NCBI RefSeq assembly: GCF_040500475.1
Contig: NZ_CP159358.1
Location: forward strand, 1,550,001 to 1,614,000
Direction of reading: 5' to 3'
DNA length: 64,000 nucleotides
Source of the DNA: Bacillus sp. Bos-x628
Lineage (GTDB): Bacteria > Bacillota > Bacilli > Bacillales > Bacillaceae
The notes beneath the pieces are model-generated. The model searched no databases. It was not told the origin of the DNA and saw only the letters and a list, made by a program, of their open reading frames with translations. The position numbers and the translations under genes are program-made. Shown in pieces: positions 6,598 to 14,332 of this stretch. Position 1 is the first letter of the stretch; the number at the start of each line of letters is the position of its first letter.

Positions 6598-7392
6598 TTA
6601 TTTCATTAAAGCTTCAAGTTTTGCTTTCGTAGCTGGTCCATAAATGCCGTCAGCCTTTAATCCATTCATTAGCTGGAATCGTTTAACCGCATTCGCTGTT
6701 TTTGGTCCATAAATGCCATCAATGCCGTTATTTTTTGCCCCTTTGTCAGGGAAGAAGAAAAGAGCGGCTAGGGCTTCTTGTAAGGCTTTTACACTCTCAC
6801 CCTTTGTAAGAGGTTTTGTTACTTTTAAGATGCCTGACGGAAGCTTGTACGCCTTCTTAGACGTATTTTTGACTGGTGTTGCTTTGACAGGCTTGGCAGT
6901 TGCCTTCTTACCTGTATGAGCAGTCGCAATACCCGCTTTGAAACTATCCCAACGATCAAGCAACTTACGAGGGCATTGTTTGCCGCTCCATCTCTTATGA
7001 GGTACAACGTTGGCAAGTGGAATGCATTGCTCTGTCATCAACTTCCGAATGAGCCATTGTGCATTTTCGACAGCCTTTTCAAAGTTTCCGTCACTGTTCT
7101 CACAGATTTCAATGCCGATCGACTTCATATTGCCTGTTCCTCTTCCGTCTCCTGCGTGCCATCCGTTTTCGTTTAAAGGTAAATGCTGATAGATGACTTT
7201 ATCATCCACAGTGAAATGCCAGCTCACCGCTGTTCCTGAACGTTTCACAAAATTAGCGTGACTTGCTGCGTCTGCTCCCTTAGCTGTGTTCGCTGTATTG
7301 TGTACAGTAATATATAAAGGCTTCATATCGTTACCTGGACGGTTGCCATTACTCTTCGGGATAAAATCTTGAATGATTTGGACCATGTTCAT
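6598..7392 (-). CDS. Endolysin: N-acetylmuramoyl-L-alanine amidase
   Basis: 264 residues. An Amidase_2 (T7-lysozyme type) domain occupies about 15-150 with the zinc ligands visible in YITVHNTANT, HKRWSGKQCP and the GIEICENSDG strand. After a Lys/Thr/Pro linker come peptidoglycan-binding repeats (SVKALQEALAALFF to YGPKTANAVKRFQ, then DGIYGPATKAKLEAL). It cleaves the MurNAc-L-Ala bond at the end of the lytic cycle, once the holin lets it out. It is the last gene of the lysis cassette XhlA-XhlB-amidase, as in PBSX (xlyA position). No signal peptide, as expected for a holin-dependent enzyme. Confidence 0.92.
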   Translation of the reverse strand: MNMVQIIQDFIPKSNGNRPGNDMKPLYITVHNTANTAKGADAASHANFVKRSGTAVSWHFTVDDKVIYQHLPLNENGWHAGDGRGTGNMKSIGIEICENSDGNFEKAVENAQWLIRKLMTEQCIPLANVVPHKRWSGKQCPRKLLDRWDSFKAGIATAHTGKKATAKPVKATPVKNTSKKAYKLPSGILKVTKPLTKGESVKALQEALAALFFFPDKGAKNNGIDGIYGPKTANAVKRFQLMNGLKADGIYGPATKAKLEALMK

Positions 7393-7444
7393 CTACTCCT
7401 TTTAATCCATTGGATATAAAAAGAGCCCCCTAAAAGGCAGCCCT

Positions 7445-7708
7445 TTACTTCGTTAATCCTTTTTGTTTGAGCACTTCTTTTTGTTCTTTGCCTCGGCTTG
7501 TTACATAGTTGTTTTTAAACCATGCGACAAGGGTTGTGACCAGTGTAAAGATCATTGACCCAGCTAGATAAAGAGTATCAGCCAATGAGTTTACCTCGTC
7601 CTCACTGATCGGTAAAATTGGCTTTCCGAACGTGATAAGTCCTTGGTTAATCAGCGCAATTAAAAGAAGCACTGTTCTAATCACAGTGCCTTTGTCAAAG
7701 TTTTTCAT
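7445..7708 (-). CDS. xhlB: Phage holin, XhlB / SPP1 type
   Basis: 87 residues with two hydrophobic segments ([20 protein letters not shown] and [17 protein letters not shown]) joined by an acidic turn, and a charged C-terminus. This is the SPP1-type holin family to which PBSX XhlB belongs. It permeabilises the membrane so the amidase reaches the wall. It sits between XhlA and the amidase, which fixes the assignment. The ATG has an AGAGGAAT site upstream. Confidence 0.9.
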   Translation of the reverse strand: MKNFDKGTVIRTVLLLIALINQGLITFGKPILPISEDEVNSLADTLYLAGSMIFTLVTTLVAWFKNNYVTSRGKEQKEVLKQKGLTK

Positions 7709-7727
7709 GATCTATTCCTCTTTTCTT

Positions 7728-7979
7728 TTATTTTTGTAAAAGTGTATAGACAAGGGCTATTCCGCCACCAATTACACCCGTAATAATAGCGGTGATGATT
7801 GCCCCAGTAATCGTCCGCTTAATCCATGTGGTGTTTTCTTCTATTTTGTTCAGCTTCTCGTCTAATCTACTAATCTTTTGATCGTGGCGATCATATCCTC
7901 TTTCAAGCACATTGACACGTTGTTCCAAAGCTTTTTGACTGGTCTTTAATTCAGCCATTTCTTTTTGTGTTGTATTCAT
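7728..7979 (-). CDS. xhlA: Hemolysin XhlA family lysis protein
   Basis: 83 residues from the ATG at 7979, chosen because GGAGGTAACAG precedes it (a longer frame begins at 8006 without a site). An N-terminal coiled coil (KTSQKALEQRVNVLERGYDR) is followed by one C-terminal membrane span (TGAIITAIITGVIGGGIALV). In PBSX XhlA acts with XhlB for efficient lysis. A piece of a second copy of this gene begins the window and marks the deletion in prophage R. Confidence 0.88.
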   Translation of the reverse strand: MNTTQKEMAELKTSQKALEQRVNVLERGYDRHDQKISRLDEKLNKIEENTTWIKRTITGAIITAIITGVIGGGIALVYTLLQK

Positions 7980-8071
7980 ATCTGTTACCTCCGTCAACCC
8001 TGACATCAGTAAGACCCCCTAGTCCTTTTCAAGTATCCTCACCTCCTTAAAGAAGGCAAAATTAAAAACGC

Positions 8072-8218
8072 CTATTCAGCGTTTGTTGGGTATTCTTCTT
8101 TTGTTATCTCTTTGTATTGTTCTGGCGTAATTTTCTCAAAACGAACAAATTTTGCAACGTCCTCATTCAAATAACATTTCCATTGATAGAACAGTGAAAT
8201 ACTACGGAACCAATCCAA
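8072..8218 (-). CDS. xkdX: XkdX family tail-region protein
   Basis: 48 residues with the signature YQWKCYLNEDVAKFV...KITPEQYKEITKEEYP, the hallmark of XkdX, a small conserved protein encoded after the tail fibre genes in PBSX-like phages. The best start is a TTG directly after the stop codon of the preceding gene (TAA then TTG GAT TGG), so translation is probably coupled. Its function is unknown. Confidence 0.85.
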   Translation of the reverse strand: MDWFRSISLFYQWKCYLNEDVAKFVRFEKITPEQYKEITKEEYPTNAE

Positions 8219-8572
8219 TTAAATTACCCCCTTTTCCGTCAGTAGCATGACAAGTTCTGCTGTCGTTTTTGACTGTTCTTCTGCTCTCTTTTCTGACTCT
8301 GCAAGTTGCTGAAGTAGAGCGGCATTTTGTTGTTTTAATAGATCAATATCTGATGGTGGTAGTGGGTCAGGTTGCAGACCGTCTATATATTCTTGTGTTG
8401 CCGACTCATACCACTTCTCTTTCTCCGCATCGAACTTAGCAATATAAAGACCGTTCTGCGGCTGAACTGACGTATAACCTTTCGGAATTTCTTCCCCGTT
8501 TTCTACATCAACGAGAATTTCCTCGCCGGGCTGCCACACGAACTCTTCGTCATATTTATAAACCCATATCAT
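8219..8572 (-). CDS. XkdW-like tail fibre-associated protein
   Basis: 117 residues from the ATG at 8572, which has GGAGGTG 6 bases before. An N-terminal region rich in aromatic and acidic residues (VYKYDEEFVWQPGEE) leads to a C-terminal coiled coil (DIDLLKQQNAALLQQLAESE) as in XkdW and related fibre-tip or chaperone proteins. It sits between the tail fibre and XkdX, matching PBSX gene order. The role is probably fibre assembly or trimer capping; inference. Confidence 0.65.
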   Translation of the reverse strand: MIWVYKYDEEFVWQPGEEILVDVENGEEIPKGYTSVQPQNGLYIAKFDAEKEKWYESATQEYIDGLQPDPLPPSDIDLLKQQNAALLQQLAESEKRAEEQSKTTAELVMLLTEKGVI

Positions 8573-8584
8573 ATATAGCACCTC

Positions 8585-9937
8585 CTATGCTGACCTGAAC
8601 CGGAATCCAAACGTAATAAATTCCGTAGGATTTGACGTATTAGAAGACGATTGAATGCAGACACGTCCGTCCGTACCGATATATGTTCGATGAAACTGCG
8701 GAACCCCTGGTGTACCTATGCTCGATGCAACACCGATACGATGAGTAGATTGAAGGGGGCGGTAACCAGCCGGTAAAGTAAACGCTGGGACGTCATTTCC
8801 AAGCGTGCCTCCGTAAATTGAGCCGATAATCTCAACGACACCAAATGCGTCTTTACTGTATCGCAACGTATGAGGAAACCCGTCAGGTGAAACGTACTGC
8901 TTCCACCCGTTTGATAAAGACGGAATGATCCATGTGACATTTGCATCTGCATCAGTAAGCATTTGTTTCCAGCCTCTGAATGAACCATCTGTGTGGGTTG
9001 TTCCGAACCAATTAAAATTATCGGCACTCCTTATCACATGGAATGTTTTACGATTGTTACTATTATCAATAACATAAATGTTGAACCACGAAGAATCGTT
9101 TTTTGTTGGCATATTAGTTACATTTGTTCCTACCGCATAATAAAAGCCGGATGGTAAGGTTAATATGTCTGTGCCAGTCGGGATAAGCTGGCTTGTGCCT
9201 GTTTCTGACAGCAAATTGTGGTCCGACAATCTTGACCAACCAGTCCACACATTATTATTGAGGTAATTCGTAAAAACGTTATTGAGGTAATCCGTTGCAT
9301 ATACCCAACCAAAACTTGCTTTGCCGTTCGTGGAATCAGTCATATGAAAGAAGCCTCGGATAGATCGGGAGTTGGGTAAATCCTTTGACCCGGCAATTGC
9401 GTAGAAAGAACCCATACCTAATCCGTTATTGATGACTGCATCCAAAATGCTGGCAGAAGTATCTTTTATCGAGATCAAGGGGCTACCCTTGTCCGTTGTT
9501 ATTTTCTGCTGCTGAAAACCTGCGACAAAATCCTTTGCTGTCTGTAAAGCAATATCCGCCTTTTTCTGCGCCCCAACTGTCGTCTCTTTGGCGTCCCACT
9601 CTGTTTGCTTTGCCGCAGTAACGTGAATTGAAATATCTGCAACATGACTATCAAAATCCGTCTTTGCTGCTTGTTTTATGTTGTCAACATTGCTTAATCC
9701 GACTTGTGCCTTAGTGACCGCATGGGGATTATTTTTTGCGTTTGCATGCGTATTAAATTCTGTTTTTGTAGCTGCCCCATCCTGCAACTCCTTTAGTGCT
9801 TCGTATGTGCCATTCATGTACCAATTAAACCAATCAGCAGGCGGATGGTCTAATGGTTTAAACCCTTCGCTAATTTTACTTTGTGGTGGCCTTTGCCCCG
9901 CATTTTCCCATTGTGGTAATTCTTTTGTAAAACCCAT
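8585..9937 (-). CDS. Tail fibre with pyocin-knob domain
   Basis: 450 residues. The N-terminus (FTKELPQWENAGQRPPQSKI...DWFNWYMNGTYEALKE) is typical for fibres anchored to contractile-tail baseplates. Next comes a heptad-rich section with HANAKNNPHAVTKAQVGLSN-type collagen-like fibre repeats, then a pyocin-knob region (LPSGFYYAVGTNVTN...WFNIYVID to FRGWKQML) and a C-terminal beta-rich receptor-binding module from about 350. It would decide host-cell adsorption. The site GGAGGGAAAGC precedes the ATG. No chaperone-cleavage motif was noticed. Confidence 0.85.
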   Translation of the reverse strand: MGFTKELPQWENAGQRPPQSKISEGFKPLDHPPADWFNWYMNGTYEALKELQDGAATKTEFNTHANAKNNPHAVTKAQVGLSNVDNIKQAAKTDFDSHVADISIHVTAAKQTEWDAKETTVGAQKKADIALQTAKDFVAGFQQQKITTDKGSPLISIKDTSASILDAVINNGLGMGSFYAIAGSKDLPNSRSIRGFFHMTDSTNGKASFGWVYATDYLNNVFTNYLNNNVWTGWSRLSDHNLLSETGTSQLIPTGTDILTLPSGFYYAVGTNVTNMPTKNDSSWFNIYVIDNSNNRKTFHVIRSADNFNWFGTTHTDGSFRGWKQMLTDADANVTWIIPSLSNGWKQYVSPDGFPHTLRYSKDAFGVVEIIGSIYGGTLGNDVPAFTLPAGYRPLQSTHRIGVASSIGTPGVPQFHRTYIGTDGRVCIQSSSNTSNPTEFITFGFRFRSA

Positions 9938-9961
9938 GCTTTCCCTCCTTTAGAAACGTTA

Positions 9962-10591
9962 TTAGATTGGTAGTGGATAATCATCTTCCGGCTCAAAAAT
10001 TCCGCCTAATGTTCCTCCGTCATTTCCATCAGAAGAAAATCCGAATTGACTTATCTCTATTTCATCGGGAATAGACGAAAAACTGAAAGTGCCATTAAGG
10101 TTGATGTAGGCAACCCTCACGCCAGCTGCTACAGTTTTTTGCACAATTGAAGAAAATTGAGTAGCCGACATGCCAATTTTATTAAGTGCTTCGAGGGGGG
10201 CTTTTTTTACGATTATTGCCGCTGGCTCATTCTCGTTGTCCTCTTTTACTGTATATATGTTAATTTCGCTGTACTCACAGTTGAGCGTTTTAGCTAGGGC
10301 TTCAATTATTCTGTTTGTAGTACCGTCAGAAATATTCCTTGCCACTTTGCCACGAATCAGTACCCGATAAATTTCATCAGTAGCTCTGCCTCGATTTTGT
10401 GCAACGTTATCACCTATTAGATCAAGTCCGCGACCTTTTGCGTTATCTATATCACGCCATTTTTCTGCTGTAATCAGTGTCTTTTTTACTGCGGTAAGTT
10501 GCTCATCTACAATAAAAAAAAGCTTTCCGATATTGCTCTTCTCATCTTTTTGAAAAGCATCGGTCAGCTTGTTGATTAAGTCCTTAATCAT
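9962..10591 (-). CDS. Baseplate protein, gpI / XkdU position
   Basis: 209 residues. It occupies the slot after the baseplate J protein, which it overlaps by 4 bases (ATGA). The N-terminal half is helical, with WRDIDNAKGRGLDLIGDNVA and DEIYRVLIRGKVARN, the pattern of tail protein I or DUF2612-type baseplate wedge proteins; the C-terminus is a short beta domain. It probably links baseplate J to the tail fibre. Confidence 0.7.
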   Translation of the reverse strand: MIKDLINKLTDAFQKDEKSNIGKLFFIVDEQLTAVKKTLITAEKWRDIDNAKGRGLDLIGDNVAQNRGRATDEIYRVLIRGKVARNISDGTTNRIIEALAKTLNCEYSEINIYTVKEDNENEPAAIIVKKAPLEALNKIGMSATQFSSIVQKTVAAGVRVAYINLNGTFSFSSIPDEIEISQFGFSSDGNDGGTLGGIFEPEDDYPLPI

Positions 10592-11772
10592 ACGTGTACC
10601 ACCTCGATCTCCGAGAATAAAACCTGTGCAACCTGTTTAGGCTCGATCTCTATGTTTGACTGCCCAAGTGACTCAGGGCTTTTTCCGATCTTGATTACAA
10701 CATCATCAACACCTGCCACTTGATATACAGCATTATATAGTTGAGACAAAATAACATCGTCACCCATTTGGGAACTGGTAAATGATGAGCCTGATTTGTC
10801 CACTCCACCGATTTTATAAACAACATTGTTTTTGATTTGATCATCACCATCAGCCGGATATGATGCGTTTGTCTTTATCTCCAAATGGACATATATTTTT
10901 ACTTCTTCGGCAAAATCGAATTTGATTGTATGATCAATGCCACTTAGATCAGTAATGACCACTGATTGACTTCCTACTGTTTCAATACCCGCCGCTACGC
11001 TGTTAAATATTGAGTCAGCAATATCTTCTTTGATTCCACCAAGAACATAAGCATGTATGCTTTTCGGTGGATTCCCGTCTGCATCTATTTCCATTGTGTT
11101 ATTCATTACGACATTAGCAGATCGGACGCCTGCTGTTTTTATTAATGCCGCAATGATGCCACTGAGTGTAGAGGCAGAACTGCCCTCAACTGATTTTTTT
11201 ATACGAGCTCTGAATTCAGAATCTGTTTCCTCATCGGCACCGCCTGCCGATGGTTTCGGATTTGTAACTGAATACACGCCCTCAGAAGGCTCTGCCTGCA
11301 CAGTAATGGTGTTTGCCGCAACATTGTTTATAACGCCCTTAGAAAGCGAGACAGCCGTTCCTGAGCCTGTTCCATTATCCTCAATAACAACGTCCTCTAT
11401 TAATTCAAAATAGATGCCTGATTCTGTAGTAAACTGAGTTTGTTCTTCAATTACAATGCCAGGAACTCCTGTAAAGGACAGAGTTACAACTGACTCTGAA
11501 GCTGGCTCCCTGGTAATTCCCGAGTTACTGCCGAGACGATCAAGCTGCACACCTTCAGATTTACTTACAAATCCGCTGTTATATACTCGTTCAGCAATAT
11601 CCCAAACGCCTGCTAAAAACCAAGCGATGATTCTAAAAATGATTCCTAACGGAGTTCGACTTGATGTGTTTACATCTTCACCAAATTGTTCTTTTGCTTT
11701 ATCTTCCATCTCGTCCACAATGTCCGAGTATGTTTTACGTTGAAAACCCGTTTCATCAAGCAAGATCGACAC
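10588..11772 (-). CDS. Baseplate J family protein (XkdT-like)
   Basis: 394 residues. Baseplate J-like family: N-terminal YSDIVDEMEDKAKEQFGEDV and PLGIIFRIIAWFLAGVWDIAE, central GSFTGVPG-type beta region, and the characteristic ADEETDSEFRARIKKSVEG...STLSGIIAALIKTAGV segment. In contractile tails this protein builds the baseplate wedge ring. It overlaps the gp25-like gene upstream by 17 bases and the gpI-like gene downstream by 4. Confidence 0.9.
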   Translation of the reverse strand: MSILLDETGFQRKTYSDIVDEMEDKAKEQFGEDVNTSSRTPLGIIFRIIAWFLAGVWDIAERVYNSGFVSKSEGVQLDRLGSNSGITREPASESVVTLSFTGVPGIVIEEQTQFTTESGIYFELIEDVVIEDNGTGSGTAVSLSKGVINNVAANTITVQAEPSEGVYSVTNPKPSAGGADEETDSEFRARIKKSVEGSSASTLSGIIAALIKTAGVRSANVVMNNTMEIDADGNPPKSIHAYVLGGIKEDIADSIFNSVAAGIETVGSQSVVITDLSGIDHTIKFDFAEEVKIYVHLEIKTNASYPADGDDQIKNNVVYKIGGVDKSGSSFTSSQMGDDVILSQLYNAVYQVAGVDDVVIKIGKSPESLGQSNIEIEPKQVAQVLFSEIEVVHV

Positions 11773-12112
11773 CTCCTATCTCAATAGTCTCTTCATCCTC
11801 TTTTTTCATTTTTACATGCACTGTGAGACTGCGAGACTCTTTATCCATTAAAAAGTTCACAGATTCTACACTTGAAATACGCTCTTCTTGAGAAATCGCA
11901 TTGATGATGTCATATTGCGCCTCTTCTTGATCAAACTGTTTTCTTAAAATGTTGCTACGATCAAGACCGACATGTTCATCAAGTTCAAATTCCCCCATAC
12001 TTGTTTTAAGAATCATTTCTACCGATTGAGCCAACTCAGCGTCACCCTCAACCATCTGTAGCTCTCCGTTTTCGAAGCAGATATCTCCGTTTTTAAGCTT
12101 GAGAGTCTTCAT
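11756..12112 (-). CDS. gp25/XkdS-like baseplate wedge protein
   Basis: 118 residues from the ATG at 12112 (GGGAAGG just upstream; three more codons would reach 12121). MKTLKLKNGDICFENGELQM and the later ELAQSVEMILKTSMGEFELD plus a WxH-like region correspond to the DUF2634/gp25 lysozyme-like baseplate family. These proteins initiate sheath assembly on the baseplate. It lies between the spike and baseplate J genes, as expected. Confidence 0.8.
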   Translation of the reverse strand: MKTLKLKNGDICFENGELQMVEGDAELAQSVEMILKTSMGEFELDEHVGLDRSNILRKQFDQEEAQYDIINAISQEERISSVESVNFLMDKESRSLTVHVKMKKEDEETIEIGGVDLA

Positions 12113-12456
12113 CCTTCCCACACCCCTATGACGACTGGATCATTTATGCTATGTGTACGGCTTGAATCAGGATCAAAGGTTTGATTGCCATCCAAGTTAT
12201 CAAGTGACCGTTCAGCAAAAGAAACAAATACACAGCCCCCCACCTTTATATCAGCCTCAACATGTTTCAAAACAGGCGCATGCTCAATCAAAGGGTATTC
12301 ATGAAGATATTCACCATCATTGGTTTGAAACAGCAATTTCAGATCAGCAGTATGTTTTTCAGCATCGTAATTTACAACCCGAGCTGGTGCCGTTGTATGA
12401 ATTGACTGTTTTATCCGTTTCTCGAATGCATCAAAAAACCTTGTCGCTTTACTCAT
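12109..12456 (-). CDS. Gp138-type membrane-puncturing spike
   Basis: 115 residues. An OB-fold-like N-terminal domain (PARVVNYDAEKHTADLKLLF) is followed by KVGGCVFVSFAERSLDNL and the ending RTHSINDPVVIGVWEG, the pattern of the Gp138 N-terminal spike family. It would form the central needle at the tail tip. It overlaps the next gene by 4 bases. DUF2577 is the other family this could be assigned to. Confidence 0.65.
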   Translation of the reverse strand: MSKATRFFDAFEKRIKQSIHTTAPARVVNYDAEKHTADLKLLFQTNDGEYLHEYPLIEHAPVLKHVEADIKVGGCVFVSFAERSLDNLDGNQTFDPDSSRTHSINDPVVIGVWEG

Positions 12457-13421
12457 TAAATCACCTTACATTCTGTAAAAAAGTCATTACCGTCAAAAGA
12501 GTGGGTCCCCTCTTTTACTCGATATTTTCCTTTTGCTGTCTTACTGTTCACTTCTATGATTGAGGCTACTGCAATACGATGCTGCAGAAGACACTTCACC
12601 TTATATCCTTTGAGATCATCTTCCTCAAATTGTTCTGGCGTTTCTACAAGACCTGTCGCCTCTTCGAGCTTAAAACGTTCGTCATCCCCTTGGTTGAGTG
12701 GCCGAATAACAGGGCGGCCGCGTCGATAATACATGACAGCCCCAGCGTCATGTATGACCTCTTCAAGATTGTTTTCTATTAATCCAGTGACACGATAGCC
12801 TTTTTTGTATACTTTATTTTTTGGCAAATTAATATTTTTTACTTTAATGCCGAGTACACGTAGGAGCTTATTAACTATCTGTCTTGAGGTAGTACCAGCT
12901 TTGAATGTGATTTTCATGTATCTCTTACGATATCTGACCTCTGTCCGAGTACCGTAATTTCTAACAGTTTTATATGTCCGACCATTTTTGTCTTTTTTTA
13001 CAGTCACCACTGGTTTAGCGAGCTTGTACCGTTTTTTCACATAATATTTTTCAGCAGGATCAGCATTTTCAGTGGTTACTTTCATATGGGTGTAATCATC
13101 GCCATCTTTTGAATAGATGGTTGTTACTTTATTCAAACCGTCCCAATTATTCAGTACCTTGGTCACTTTACCGATAGTTAAAACGCCATAATCGTCTTTA
13201 TAACCAGCCTGAACAGTAATAGTGCTACCTTTACTTATTTTGCTGATTGAATCTTTGCTCAGGTTGTATATTTCAACCTTTGTTTCATTCGGTTTAAAGT
13301 CATCATCAAACGGTACTTCAAAATGAATTTCTAAGTCTCTATAGTCGAAGGTAGTCTGTGAACTGCCGTTATCTATCGTGATCTTAATGACGCGCCCAAA
13401 CAGCATTTTATTCGTTACCAT
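12456..13421 (-). CDS. xkdQ: Baseplate hub protein (XkdQ-like)
   Basis: 321 residues from the ATG at 13421, chosen for its site GGAGGGAGAAGACG; the longer frame to 13520 lies inside the previous gene. Early beta domain (IDNGSSQTTFDYRDLEIHFE) and FEVYNLSK-like hub features, a basic middle, and NLEEVIHDAGAVMYYRRGRP are typical of XkdQ/gpD-type hubs that connect tail tube, spike and baseplate. It overlaps the plug gene by 14 bases. Confidence 0.8.
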   Translation of the reverse strand: MVTNKMLFGRVIKITIDNGSSQTTFDYRDLEIHFEVPFDDDFKPNETKVEIYNLSKDSISKISKGSTITVQAGYKDDYGVLTIGKVTKVLNNWDGLNKVTTIYSKDGDDYTHMKVTTENADPAEKYYVKKRYKLAKPVVTVKKDKNGRTYKTVRNYGTRTEVRYRKRYMKITFKAGTTSRQIVNKLLRVLGIKVKNINLPKNKVYKKGYRVTGLIENNLEEVIHDAGAVMYYRRGRPVIRPLNQGDDERFKLEEATGLVETPEQFEEDDLKGYKVKCLLQHRIAVASIIEVNSKTAKGKYRVKEGTHSFDGNDFFTECKVI

Positions 13422-13764
13422 CGTCTTCTCCCTCCGCACTGTCCGAAACATCATCAATATAAAGAAACACAGTTTGCATAAAATTCTCGTATGTAACCCG
13501 CATTTCTGTATTCGATTCATCCATAGGGATAAGGGAAGGCGCTGGCAATTTCTCGTTTACGATGTCTTCCCACAAAGGGACATTTAAAATTAATTTTTCG
13601 CCCAGCACGATTGGTTCCATAATCTGATCGTATAAATCAAGTGAAAAACTATCGTCTGTTTGGTTGTAATTGATACGCAAAATGAACGTGTCATCTGCTA
13701 AATCAAATTCAAACTGCTGTGGTATGTCCTCTTTGTCAAAAGGAATGTAGTCTCTTGATGCCAC
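13408..13764 (-). CDS. Baseplate plug-like protein
   Basis: 118 residues, acidic. An all-beta core (QFEFDLADDTFILRINYNQT; FSLDLYDQ; LILNVPLWEDIV; MRVTYENFMQTVFLYIDD) resembles the baseplate plug domain described for simple contractile phages such as Pam3 (gp18 plug). The C-terminus is a short acidic tail. It lies between the LysM protein and the hub, where such a protein is expected. Family assignment from memory, moderate. Confidence 0.6.
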   Translation of the reverse strand: MASRDYIPFDKEDIPQQFEFDLADDTFILRINYNQTDDSFSLDLYDQIMEPIVLGEKLILNVPLWEDIVNEKLPAPSLIPMDESNTEMRVTYENFMQTVFLYIDDVSDSAEGEDDGNE

Positions 13765-13777
13765 GCCTTTCCCTCCT

Positions 13778-14332
13778 TCATCTGATCCTCATTTTGACCC
13801 CTATAGGAATTCTTCGGTCCGGCCATGGATTCAGCCTACGTAATGCATTTACTGTGGTGCCGTATTTACGTGCACAGCCCCAGTAAGTGTCACCCTTCTT
13901 GACCTTGTGGTATAGTTTGCTGGATTTATTTGTTTTCTTCTTACTTGCTTTCTTCTTTTTTCCAGCCGTTTTCACTTTCTTTTTAACCCATGGGCTTTTT
14001 GCAATACGGATTTCTTGCAATTCTATTGAGATAGTAAAACCGTTTGTATAATCACCTGTGTCGCGATCTATCTTTGTAATGATCACATTTTTAGCAATCT
14101 TTCGCCCTGTATATGTCATAAGTGTGCCAGCATAAGCTTGCTTTTTTAGATATTCATAATCACTATTTGCTGTTTTTCCTAATAAATAGCCAGAGATTGT
14201 TGTCGTCTCTGGCTTTCTTTTTACATGATCTGTGATCGGAACCCCTTTTTCAACTGGATACGAAGTGACATCCACATCCGCACCATCAGATTCCTTTTCG
14301 TTTATGAGATTAATCTTTCCGAGCTTTGCCAA
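13778..14332 (-). CDS. LysM-domain tail protein (XkdP-like)
   Basis: 184 residues. The N-terminal two thirds is a DUF-type baseplate domain with SGYLLGKTANSDYEYLKKQA and YTGRKIAKNVIITKI. After a Lys-rich linker, a C-terminal LysM motif reads YHKVKKGDTYWGCARKYGTT...LRRLNP. XkdP-type proteins tether tape measure and hub, and the LysM may bind peptidoglycan on injection. The stop of the tape-measure gene lies immediately upstream (14333), so the genes are tightly packed. Confidence 0.85.
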   Translation of the reverse strand: MAKLGKINLINEKESDGADVDVTSYPVEKGVPITDHVKRKPETTTISGYLLGKTANSDYEYLKKQAYAGTLMTYTGRKIAKNVIITKIDRDTGDYTNGFTISIELQEIRIAKSPWVKKKVKTAGKKKKASKKKTNKSSKLYHKVKKGDTYWGCARKYGTTVNALRRLNPWPDRRIPIGVKMRIR